32,074 nucleotides of DNA, from the NCBI GenBank assembly GCA_019456285.1, contig VRUE01000019.1, positions 1-32,074 on the forward strand. The letters are read 5' to 3'. Positions within the stretch are counted from its first letter, which is position 1. Each line of letters starts with the position of its first letter. Position numbers and translations under genes: made by a program. Shown here piece by piece: positions 1 to 6,074 of the stretch. The DNA comes from Solirubrobacterales bacterium (lineage in GTDB: Bacteria > Actinomycetota > Thermoleophilia > Solirubrobacterales > 70-9). Under the pieces are notes generated by a model that was not told where the DNA came from, did not search any database, and worked only from the letters and a program-made list of their open reading frames with translations.

Positions 1-269
1 TGGCGCTGGCCGACGAGGTCGCGGTGCTCGACGTCTACCCCGCTCGCGAGGAGCCGGTCGGGGAGCTGGCCGGGGTCAGCGGCCTGCAGGTCGCCCGGGC
101 TGCCGCGGAGCGGATGGGGGGGAGGCGCGTCTGGTGGCTGCCCACCGCCGAGCGGGCCGGAGAGGCGCTCGCTCCCCGGCTCGGGCCCGGCCAGGTGCTG
201 GTCACGATCGGTGCCGGCGACATCTTCGAGCTTGCCGAGGCGCTGGTCGAGGACGGGGGTGAGCCGTGA
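1..269 (+). CDS. murC: UDP-N-acetylmuramate--L-alanine ligase MurC, C-terminal fragment
   Basis: Only the last ~89 codons are present; the frame (codons from base 3) is open to the left edge. The visible residues (VAVLDVYPAREEP, then GVSG, ending VTIGAGDIF) match the end of the C-terminal ligase domain of MurC, the cytoplasmic ATP-dependent enzyme that adds L-alanine to UDP-N-acetylmuramate in peptidoglycan precursor synthesis. The ATP-binding centre lies outside the window. The stop overlaps the murB GTG by four bases (GTGA), so the two are probably translationally coupled. The ORF-track start at 24 is an internal GTG, not the real start. MurC rather than another Mur ligase is supported by the DVYPAREEP motif and by murB following directly. 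Confidence 0.88.
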   Translation, partial: ALADEVAVLDVYPAREEPVGELAGVSGLQVARAAAERMGGRRVWWLPTAERAGEALAPRLGPGQVLVTIGAGDIFELAEALVEDGGEP

Positions 270-1180
270 CCGCGGCGCCCGAGGGCATCGAGCGCGATTT
301 CCCGCTGGCCCGGCTGACGACGGTTCGCACTGGGGGGCGCGCCGACTGGTTCGCCCGCCCCGGCGACGAGGAGCAACTTGTCGAGTTGCTGGCCTGGGCA
401 CACCGGGAGGGCCTGCCTGTGGGAGTGGTCGGGTCGGGCTCGAACCTGCTGGTCGCCGACCGGGGGTTCCGCGGTCTGGCGCTCAAGCTCGGCGGCGAGC
501 TTGTCGCGATCGAGCGCGATGGCGAGCGCCTGCTCTGCGGCGGCGGCGCCCGCCTCCCGTCGGCGGCCGCAAAGGCGGCCGGCTGGGGCCTCGCCGGCCT
601 CGAGTTCGGGGTCAACATCCCCGGCACCGCGGGCGGCGCGGTCAAGATGAACGCCAACGCCTACGGCGGCCAGCTCGCCAGGATCCTGGCGTGGGTCGAT
701 GTCTGCACCTTCGAGGGGCGTGACCGCCGCCAGCCGGAGCAGCTCGGCTTCGCCTACCGCAGCTCCAACCTGGGCGCCGAGGAGGTGGTCGCCCGGGCCT
801 CGTTCCTGCTGGCGCCGGGCGACCCGGCGGCGATCGGGGCGACGCTGGCCGCGATGCGCAAGAAGCGCCGCGAGGCCCAGCCGTCGGGCATCAAGACCTT
901 CGGCTCGACCTTCAAGAACCCCGCGGACGAGCGGGCCGGGGGGCGCACGGCGGGGCAGCTCCTGGAGGCGGCCGGCTGCCGTGGCCTGCGGGTCGGCGGC
1001 GCCCGCTTCGCCGAGAAGCACGCCAACTTCGTCGAGAACACCGGCGAGGCGACCACCGCCGAGGTGCTGGAGCTGATGGCCGAGGGGCGCCGCCGCGTTT
1101 ACCAGCGCTTCGGGATCGAGCTGGAGCCGGAGGTGCAGCTGCTGGGCGACGTCCGTTGGCCCGGCGGCTGGGAGCTGTGA
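266..1180 (+). CDS. murB: UDP-N-acetylenolpyruvoylglucosamine reductase MurB
   Basis: 304 aa. MurB is the FAD- and NADPH-dependent cytoplasmic enzyme that reduces UDP-GlcNAc-enolpyruvate to UDP-MurNAc. The FAD-binding PCMH-type fold is visible from RTGGRADWF (about residue 21) through GSGSNLLVADRGF (56-68) and GLEFGVNIPGTAGGAV (111-126). The likely catalytic set is the Arg of YRSSNL (about 165), the Ser of GSTFKNP (214) and a Glu in ELEPEVQ near the C-terminus. Length is normal for the short MurB type. The GTG start overlaps the murC stop, and the stop overlaps the ftsQ GTG (GTGA again), giving a tightly coupled murC-murB-ftsQ unit. Confidence 0.95.
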   Translation: MTAAPEGIERDFPLARLTTVRTGGRADWFARPGDEEQLVELLAWAHREGLPVGVVGSGSNLLVADRGFRGLALKLGGELVAIERDGERLLCGGGARLPSAAAKAAGWGLAGLEFGVNIPGTAGGAVKMNANAYGGQLARILAWVDVCTFEGRDRRQPEQLGFAYRSSNLGAEEVVARASFLLAPGDPAAIGATLAAMRKKRREAQPSGIKTFGSTFKNPADERAGGRTAGQLLEAAGCRGLRVGGARFAEKHANFVENTGEATTAEVLELMAEGRRRVYQRFGIELEPEVQLLGDVRWPGGWEL

Positions 1181-1704
1181 AGCGGCGGCTGCTGGCGATC
1201 CTCCTGGTCCTGATGGCCGCGGCTGCGCTCTACGAGTTTCGCCTCCGCGACACGACGGTCGAGCCGCAGCTGACGCTCCCGCAGCCGACGGCGAGGGCCG
1301 GGACGGGATCCGACGCCGTCGGAGTCGGTCCCGACGGTGCGATCCTGGACTGGCTGCCGCCGCCCGAAGCTGCGTCGTTGCCGCAGCTGCCGCTCTCGAC
1401 GCCGCCGCAGAAGGGGCGCCTCGCCGGCACGATGCTCCAGCAGGCCCGCGTCCTCGGCGCGGCGCCGGCGCCGCTGCGCCCGTACATATACGGCAGCTCC
1501 TATGGGGAAAGCGGAGTCGACGTCGAGTTGCGCTCGGGGATCGAATTGCGCTTCGGCGACGCTTCCCGGGCGGCCGAGAAGTGGCGCGCGGCAGCCGCCG
1601 TGCTCGCCGATCCGTCGATCACTGGGCTCGATTATGTAGACTTGCACGCGCCACGCCGGCCGGCCGTCGGCGGGTCCGGCCACACCCTGCCGCCGGTCCC
1701 ATAG
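1177..1704 (+). CDS. ftsQ: Short FtsQ-like divisome protein lacking an obvious POTRA domain
   Basis: 175 aa if it starts at GTG 1177, which overlaps the murB stop as GTGA; the track start at TTG 1156 would add seven residues inside murB. FtsQ is a bitopic divisome scaffold bridging early and late division proteins. Visible: a short positive N-terminus (KRR), one hydrophobic anchor (about residues 4-20), a Pro-rich stretch, then a region resembling the FtsQ beta domain: VGVGPDGAILDW, GVDVELRSGIELRFGD, AAEKWRAAAAVL, DYVDLHAPRRPAV. The ~70-residue POTRA domain normally found between anchor and beta domain is absent; only ~30 residues lie there. Identification rests on position between murB and ftsZ plus the C-terminal pattern. 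Confidence 0.72.
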   Translation: MKRRLLAILLVLMAAAALYEFRLRDTTVEPQLTLPQPTARAGTGSDAVGVGPDGAILDWLPPPEAASLPQLPLSTPPQKGRLAGTMLQQARVLGAAPAPLRPYIYGSSYGESGVDVELRSGIELRFGDASRAAEKWRAAAAVLADPSITGLDYVDLHAPRRPAVGGSGHTLPPVP

Positions 1705-1721
1705 CCACCGTCGCCGCTGCC

Positions 1722-1733
1722 GCGCCGCGGCGC
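1722..1733 (+). terminator. GC palindrome after ftsQ, possible weak terminator
   Basis: GCGCCGCGGCGC is a perfect 12-base palindrome 18 nt after the ftsQ stop, followed by CGGTTT. As RNA it could form only a 4-bp stem with a CGCG loop. It may end murC-murB-ftsQ transcription, but such palindromes occur by chance in DNA this GC-rich. Confidence 0.2.
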
Positions 1734-1805
1734 CGGTTTGCCGTGAATCCCGCCCTCAGAGCCACAAGCGCGGTCCTCGACGGACCGGGAGATTGGTATC
1801 GAACA

Positions 1806-1824
1806 AACCCTCGACCTCAGGGTT
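1806..1824. promoter_or_regulatory. Inverted repeat AACCCT-N7-AGGGTT upstream of ftsZ
   Basis: AACCCT CGACCTC AGGGTT has 6-bp perfect arms and a 7-nt spacer. The left half (AAACCCTC) recurs as a direct repeat 29 bp downstream at the edge of the larger palindrome at 1838-1856. The spacing suggests a secondary half-site for the same regulator, but this is inference. Confidence 0.35.
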
Positions 1825-1837
1825 AGATCAGCAAAAC

Positions 1838-1856
1838 CCTCAAGTTATACTTGAGG
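1838..1856. promoter_or_regulatory. MerR/SoxR-type palindromic operator candidate upstream of ftsZ
   Basis: CCTCAAGTTATACTTGAGG: 8-bp perfect arms around a TAT centre. It differs from the SoxR operator of E. coli (CCTCAAGTTAACTTGAGG, from memory) by one extra central base, and a 19-bp dyad is typical of MerR-family sites. It ends 29 bp before the -35 of the predicted ftsZ promoter. In Corynebacterium a MerR-type regulator, FtsR, is known to act on ftsZ and is conserved in Actinobacteria. Assigning this site to an FtsR homologue is inference. Confidence 0.6.
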
Positions 1857-1885
1857 TATCCGCGTGCAGGATAGTTCCCGGTCGT

Positions 1886-1914
1886 TTGACAGAGGGTCGA
1901 CAATGCCCTACGTT
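1886..1914 (+). promoter_or_regulatory. Predicted ftsZ promoter (TTGACA-N17-TACGTT)
   Basis: A perfect -35 hexamer TTGACA (1886-1891), a 17-nt spacer and a -10 TACGTT (1909-1914, fitting TAnnnT). It would start transcription near 1921 and leave a leader of about 120 nt, so ftsZ would not be leaderless, in agreement with its clear Shine-Dalgarno. Confidence 0.5.
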
Positions 1915-1997
1915 GAGCGCAATTTCCGTGGTTGCAGCGGAAGCTTGAACCCTTAAGCATCACTGAAGCCTCGGATGGAACAAAGGCTCAACTCAAA

Positions 1998-2020
1998 CGC
2001 CAGCCCTGCTGCGGCTGGCG
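1998..2020 (+). promoter_or_regulatory. Stem-loop in the ftsZ 5' leader
   Basis: CGCCAGCC (1998-2005) pairs perfectly with GGCTGGCG (2013-2020) across a 7-nt loop. The stem ends four bases before the GGAGAA Shine-Dalgarno (2025-2030), which lies nine bases before the ATG. A stem so close to the ribosome site could affect initiation or mRNA stability; no regulator is suggested. Confidence 0.5.
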
Positions 2021-2039
2021 AGCTGGAGAAAATCGGGAG

Positions 2040-3116
2040 ATGGATTCCACTTACCTTGCGGTGATCAAGGTCGTCGGGGCCGGCGGCGGGGGTACCAACG
2101 CGGTCAGCCGCATGATCGACGCTGGGATTCGCGGCGTCGAGTTCGTCGCGGTCAACACCGACGCCCAGGCGCTTCAGGCCTGCGACGCCGACATCAAGCT
2201 CTCGATCGGCCAGGAGCTGACCCGCGGCCTCGGCGCCGGCGGCAACCCGGAGGTCGGAGCGGGCGCCGCGGCTGAGAGCCGCGACGAGATCAAGGAGGCG
2301 CTGAAGGGCGCTGACATGGTCTTCGTCACCGCCGGCGAGGGCGGCGGCACCGGCACCGGCGCGGCGCCGATCATCGCCGAGATCGCCAAGGAGGAGATCG
2401 GCGCACTGACCGTCGGCGCCGTCACCAAGCCGTTCGAGTTCGAGGGCAAGCGGCGGATGCAGCAGGCGCTCGAGGGCATCGAAAAGCTGCGCAACAACGT
2501 CGACACCCTGATCATCGTCCCCAACGAGAAGCTCCTGCAGGCGGTCGAGCGCCGCACCAGCGTGCTGGACGCCTTCCGTCAGGCCGACGACATCCTGCGC
2601 CAGGGCGTCCAGGGCATCACCGACTTGATCACGATCCCGGGGCTGATCAACCTCGACTTCGCCGACGTGCGCACGATCATGCGCGACGCCGGCTCGGCGC
2701 TGATGGGCGTCGGCTCGGCCGGCGGCGAGACGCGCTCGCTGGACGCCGCCAAAGCGGCGATCACCTCGCCGCTGATCGAGGAGTCGATCAAGGGCGCGAC
2801 CGGGATGCTGCTCAACATCACCGGCCCCGAGGACCTCGGCCTGTTCGAGGTCAACGAGGCCGCCCAGCTCATCCAGGCCGAGGCCGATGACAACGCCAAC
2901 ATCATCTTCGGCTCGGTCGTCGACCCGGCGATGCGCGACGAGGTCCGCGTCACCGTGATCGCCACCGGCTTCGAAGGCTTCGAGCTGCTCGCCCGCTCAC
3001 CGCAGCGGGTGCGCCGCCGCTACGAGAGCCGCCCGCGGATCTCGGCGGAGGACACCGAGATCCGCAAGCTGCGGGTCAGCGACGACGACATCGACGTGCC
3101 GCCGTTCCTCAAATAG
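2040..3116 (+). CDS. ftsZ: Cell division GTPase FtsZ
   Basis: 358 aa from ATG 2040, chosen because GGAGAA lies nine bases upstream and [22 protein letters not shown] is the expected FtsZ beginning; the longer track ORF (from 1932) adds unconserved residues. FtsZ is the tubulin-like GTPase that polymerises into the Z-ring. Visible: [10 protein letters not shown] (13-22), tubulin signature [10 protein letters not shown] (101-110), and T7 synergy loop NLDFADV (204-210), whose Asp contacts the nucleotide of the next subunit. The linker after the core is short, and the protein ends [11 protein letters not shown], the conserved tail that binds partners such as SepF. No ftsA is present, as in Actinobacteria generally. 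It appears to have its own promoter. Confidence 0.98.
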   Translation: MDSTYLAVIKVVGAGGGGTNAVSRMIDAGIRGVEFVAVNTDAQALQACDADIKLSIGQELTRGLGAGGNPEVGAGAAAESRDEIKEALKGADMVFVTAGEGGGTGTGAAPIIAEIAKEEIGALTVGAVTKPFEFEGKRRMQQALEGIEKLRNNVDTLIIVPNEKLLQAVERRTSVLDAFRQADDILRQGVQGITDLITIPGLINLDFADVRTIMRDAGSALMGVGSAGGETRSLDAAKAAITSPLIEESIKGATGMLLNITGPEDLGLFEVNEAAQLIQAEADDNANIIFGSVVDPAMRDEVRVTVIATGFEGFELLARSPQRVRRRYESRPRISAEDTEIRKLRVSDDDIDVPPFLK

Positions 3117-3119
3117 CCT
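3114..3119 (+). promoter_or_regulatory. -10-like TAGCCT before gcvT, containing the ftsZ stop codon
   Basis: TAGCCT begins with the TAG stop of ftsZ and is followed by 7 nt and the gcvT GTG. No Shine-Dalgarno lies in the 10-nt gap. The arrangement fits a leaderless transcript, and the same hexamer at the same distance precedes gcvPA. No convincing -35 is seen. Confidence 0.4.
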
Positions 3120-3126
3120 GCGCCGC

Positions 3127-4227
3127 GTGAACGGCGCGGCACTGCGGCGCACCCCTCTCCACGAGCGCCACGCGGAGCTCGGCGCGAAGCTTGTCTCCTT
3201 CGCCGGCTGGGAGATGCCGGTCTCCTACGAGGGGATCCGCGAGGAGCATATGGCGGTCCGCACCCACGCCGGGATGTTCGACGTCTCCCACATGGGCGAG
3301 GTCGAGGTCGAGGGGCCGGACGCGCTCGCCTTCCTGCAGCGCGTCCTCTCCAACGACGTCGCGGCGATCGAGGTCGGCGGCGCCCAGTACTCCTGTCTCT
3401 GCGACGAGGGGGGCGGCGTGCTCGACGACCTCATCGCCTACCGGCTCGGCGGCGACCGCTGCCTGATCGTCACCAACTGCGCCAACCACGAGGCCGACCT
3501 GGCCTGGCTGGGCCGCTGGAGCCGCGGCTTCGACGTCGCCGTCCGCGACGTCGCCGACCGCTACGCGATGCTCGCGGTGCAGGGGCCGCACGCGCCCCAG
3601 ATCGTCGCCCGCGCGCTCGACGTCGAGCTGCCGCCCCGGATGCGGGTGGCGGCGGCGCGGATCGGCGGCCGTCCGGCGCTGGTCTGCGGCACCGGCTACA
3701 CGGGCGAGGACGGAGTCGAGCTGCTGATCGACCCGGAGGTCACGGCGGCGGTCTGGGCCGAGCTGCTCGACGCCGGTGTCGTCCCCTGCGGCCTCGGCGC
3801 CCGCGAGACGCTGCGCCTCGAGGCCTGCTTCCACCTGCACGGCAACGACCTCGGCCCCGAGCGCAACCCGGTCGAAGCCGGCCTCGGCTGGTGTTGCGCC
3901 GAGGCGACCGGCTTCGTCGGCGCCGAGGCGATCGCGAAGGCGCGCGCCGAGGGGCCGGCGGAGAGGCTGGCGCCGCTGCGGATCGAGGGCGCCGGCATCC
4001 CCCGTCAGGGCAACCCGGTGCTGGTCGGCGACGGGGAGGTCGGGATGGTCACCTCCGGCACCTTCTCGCCCTCGCTCGAGGTCGGGATCGGGATGGCCTA
4101 TCTGCGGGCCGACCTCGCCGAGCCGGGGACCGAGGTCGAGATCGACGTGCGAGGCAAGCGCCGCGCCGCCCGGATAGCTTCCAAGCCCCTATACAGGAGT
4201 CCCTCGCACTACCGGAAGGAGAGGTGA
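3127..4227 (+). CDS. gcvT: Aminomethyltransferase GcvT (glycine cleavage T-protein)
   Basis: 366 aa. GcvT releases ammonia from the aminomethyl-lipoyl arm of GcvH and transfers the one-carbon unit to tetrahydrofolate, making 5,10-methylene-THF. The N-terminal TPLHERHAELGAKLVSFAGWEMPVSY, the FDVSHMGEV motif, GTGYTGEDGVEL, GLGARETLRLEA and C-terminal VTSGTFSPSLE are family landmarks, and length is typical. GTG 3127 is the only plausible start, 10 nt after ftsZ, leaving no space for a glycine riboswitch. First gene of gcvT-gcvH-gcvPA-gcvPB. Confidence 0.96.
   Translation: MNGAALRRTPLHERHAELGAKLVSFAGWEMPVSYEGIREEHMAVRTHAGMFDVSHMGEVEVEGPDALAFLQRVLSNDVAAIEVGGAQYSCLCDEGGGVLDDLIAYRLGGDRCLIVTNCANHEADLAWLGRWSRGFDVAVRDVADRYAMLAVQGPHAPQIVARALDVELPPRMRVAAARIGGRPALVCGTGYTGEDGVELLIDPEVTAAVWAELLDAGVVPCGLGARETLRLEACFHLHGNDLGPERNPVEAGLGWCCAEATGFVGAEAIAKARAEGPAERLAPLRIEGAGIPRQGNPVLVGDGEVGMVTSGTFSPSLEVGIGMAYLRADLAEPGTEVEIDVRGKRRAARIASKPLYRSPSHYRKER
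4216..4221 (+). promoter_or_regulatory. Shine-Dalgarno deciding the gcvH start
   Basis: AAGGAG ends eight bases before TTG 4230, ideal spacing. The in-frame GTG at 4224 is only two bases away and too close. This favours the TTG although it is the rarer start codon. Confidence 0.6.
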
Positions 4228-4229
4228 CC

Positions 4230-4622
4230 TTGCCCGACGCGAGCTACCCCGAGGAGCTGCTCTACCACGCCGAGCACGACTGGGCCCGGATCGAGGGCGA
4301 GCAGGCGACCCTCGGCATCACCTGGTACGCGCAGGACTCGCTCGGCGAGGTCGTCTTCTACGACCCGCCCGAGGTCGGCGCGGCGATCGTCAAGGACTCC
4401 GCCTACGCGGAGATCGAGTCGGTGAAGGCGGCCTCCGAGGTGATCGCGCCGCTCTCCGGGGAGACCATCGAGGTCAACGAGGCGCTCGCCGATGCGCCCG
4501 AGCGGATCAACGAGGACCCTTACGGCGAGGGCTGGCTGGTCAAGGTGAAGCTGGACGACCCGGCCGAGGCGGAGGCGCTGCTGGCCGCCGTCGATTACCG
4601 CAAGCTGCTCGAAGGCGACTAA
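4230..4622 (+). CDS. gcvH: Glycine cleavage system H protein (lipoyl carrier)
   Basis: 130 aa from TTG 4230 (start set by AAGGAG at 4216-4221; GTG 4224 is the alternative). GcvH carries a lipoyl group that shuttles the aminomethyl intermediate from the P-protein to GcvT. The lipoylated lysine is in ESVKAASEV (about K66), inside a biotinyl/lipoyl-type fold, with LGITWYAQDSLGEVVFYDPPEVG before it and NEDPYGEGWLVKVK after it. Length matches the family (~125-130 aa). It starts two bases after the gcvT stop. The track ORF beginning at 3891 is an artificial extension through gcvT. Confidence 0.95.
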   Translation: MPDASYPEELLYHAEHDWARIEGEQATLGITWYAQDSLGEVVFYDPPEVGAAIVKDSAYAEIESVKAASEVIAPLSGETIEVNEALADAPERINEDPYGEGWLVKVKLDDPAEAEALLAAVDYRKLLEGD

Positions 4623-4651
4623 GTGACCAAAGGTACCGCCCCCTGCTTGCG

Positions 4652-4657
4652 TAGCCT
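4652..4657 (+). promoter_or_regulatory. -10-like TAGCCT before gcvPA
   Basis: TAGCCT + 7 nt + GTG 4665, identical in hexamer and spacing to the site before gcvT. It argues for GTG 4665 as a leaderless start and against the track start at 4623. Confidence 0.45.
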
Positions 4658-4664
4658 TAGCCGG

Positions 4665-6074
4665 GTGACGCGCTACACCTCCGCCACGCCCGCCGATCGG
4701 GCAGAGATGCTGGCGGCGATCGGCATCGACTCGCCCGCCGCGCTGTTCGAGCAGATCCCCGAGCCGCTGCGGCTGGGTCGACCGCTGGAGCTGCCGCCGG
4801 GGATCGGCGAGGCGGAGGTCTACGAGCGGTTGGCGGCGCTCGCCGCCCGCAACGCCGACGCCGAGGAAGAGGTCTGCTTCGTCGGCGCGGGGATGTACGA
4901 CCACTACGTGCCGGCGATCGTCGACGCGATCACCCAGCGCTCCGAGTTCCTCACCCCCTACACGCCCTACCAGCCGGAGATCTCGCAGGGCGGGCTGCAG
5001 GTGATGTTCGAGTTCCAGACGGCGATCTCGGAGCTGACCGGGCTGCCGGTCTCCAACGCCGGCCTCTACGAGGGCCCCTCCTCGGTCGCCTCGGCAGGCT
5101 ACCTGGCGATCGGGGCGACCGGGCGCCGCCGCTTCGTCGTCTCCCGCGGCGTCCACCCGCACAGCCGCGAGGCCCTCGCCACCTACTCGGAGGGCTACGG
5201 CGCCGAGCTGGTCGAGGTCGGGCTGGAGGAGGGAGCGACGGACGCCGCCGCGCTCGCGGCCGCCGTCGACGGCGAGACCGCCGCGGTCTTCCTGCAGAGC
5301 CCCAACTTCCTCGGCGCGGTCGAGGACGTCGAGGCACTCGGGGCGGCCGCGAAGGAGCACGGCGCGCTGCTGATCGTCGCCGTCGACCCGATCACGCTCG
5401 GCATCCTCAAGCCGCCGGGCGAGTGCGGCGCCGACATCGCCCTTGGCGAGGGCCAGCCGCTCGGCAACCGGCTCGACTTCGGCGGTCCCTCGTTCGGCTT
5501 CTTCTGCGGGACCGAGGAGCAGCTCCGCCGCATGCCGGGGCGGATCGCCGGGGAGACCGACGACGTCGACGGGCGGCGCGGCTTCGTGCTGGCGCTGCAG
5601 ACGCGCGAGCAGCACATCCGCCGCGAGAAGGCAACCCACAACATCTGCACCGCGCAGGCGCTCAACGCGCTGGCGGCGATGGTCCATCTCGCCTGGCTCG
5701 GCCGCGAGGGCTTCCGCGAGCTGGGCGAGCTGCTGGCGCGGCGCACCGCCTACGCGCGGCAGCGGCTGGCGGCGGTCGAGGGGGTCGAGTCGCTGCACGA
5801 GGCGCCGGTCGTGCGCGAGTTCGCGGTGCGGCTCGAGGCGCCGGTCGAGCGGGTGCTGGAGCGCTGCGCCGAGCGCGGGATCGCCGCCGGCTACCCGCTG
5901 GGGCGTGAGTACCCCGAGTACGAGGACGGGCTGCTGGTGGCGATCACCGAGCGCCGCACACGGGAGCAGATCGACGAGTTGGCCGAGGCCCTCGGCGCCG
6001 CGATCGCCGCCGAGGATGGCGCCTCTGTCGGCGATGGGCCGAACAAAGCGCCGATGTCCAAGGAGGTGACGTGA
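4665..6074 (+). CDS. gcvPA: Glycine dehydrogenase (decarboxylating) subunit 1, GcvPA
   Basis: 469 aa from GTG 4665; the encoded TRYTSATPADRAEMLAAIG is the usual beginning of this family, so the 14 extra residues of the track ORF (from 4623) are probably untranslated. GcvPA is the N-terminal-half homologue of the P-protein and pairs with GcvPB to decarboxylate glycine and load the aminomethyl group onto GcvH. Landmarks: FVGAGMYDHYVPAIVDAI, EFLTPYTPYQPEISQGGLQ, YEGPSSVASAGYLAI, GGPSFGFFCG and REKATHNICTAQAL. It lacks the cofactor lysine, which is in GcvPB. The stop overlaps the gcvPB GTG. Confidence 0.95.
   Translation: MTRYTSATPADRAEMLAAIGIDSPAALFEQIPEPLRLGRPLELPPGIGEAEVYERLAALAARNADAEEEVCFVGAGMYDHYVPAIVDAITQRSEFLTPYTPYQPEISQGGLQVMFEFQTAISELTGLPVSNAGLYEGPSSVASAGYLAIGATGRRRFVVSRGVHPHSREALATYSEGYGAELVEVGLEEGATDAAALAAAVDGETAAVFLQSPNFLGAVEDVEALGAAAKEHGALLIVAVDPITLGILKPPGECGADIALGEGQPLGNRLDFGGPSFGFFCGTEEQLRRMPGRIAGETDDVDGRRGFVLALQTREQHIRREKATHNICTAQALNALAAMVHLAWLGREGFRELGELLARRTAYARQRLAAVEGVESLHEAPVVREFAVRLEAPVERVLERCAERGIAAGYPLGREYPEYEDGLLVAITERRTREQIDELAEALGAAIAAEDGASVGDGPNKAPMSKEVT
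6060..6069 (+). promoter_or_regulatory. Near-complete Shine-Dalgarno for gcvPB
   Basis: AAGGAGGTGA, one of the longest anti-16S matches in the window, lies at the end of gcvPA just before GTG 6071. It contrasts with the many SD-less starts here and suggests strong re-initiation to balance the two P-protein subunits. Confidence 0.7.

Larger units (their letters stand above)
1705..2039 (+). promoter_or_regulatory. ftsZ upstream region (335 nt, no gene)
   Basis: The longest clearly non-coding stretch before ftsZ. Its GC content falls visibly from about 1745 on. It holds, in order: a GC palindrome, an AACCCT/AGGGTT inverted repeat (1806-1824), a MerR-like palindrome (1838-1856), a sigma-70-type promoter (1886-1914), and a leader with a strong hairpin (1998-2020) and a Shine-Dalgarno (2025-2030). 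The ORF track runs the ftsZ frame back to TTG 1932, but those 36 codons do not look like the conserved FtsZ start. Confidence 0.6.

Noticed and set aside
1581-1826. 81-codon ORF overlapping the ftsQ end
   Set aside because: Arg/Ala-rich, mostly inside ftsQ in another frame, with no start signal or motif.
1932-2039. N-terminal extension of FtsZ from TTG 1932
   Set aside because: Residues are unlike FtsZ, include the leader hairpin, and a good Shine-Dalgarno sits before ATG 2040.
3117-3126. Glycine riboswitch before gcvT
   Set aside because: Only 10 nt separate ftsZ and gcvT, far too little for a riboswitch.
4623-4664. GTG 4623 as the gcvPA start
   Set aside because: It adds 14 unconserved residues; family members begin near TRYTSATP and a -10-like TAGCCT sits 7 nt before GTG 4665.
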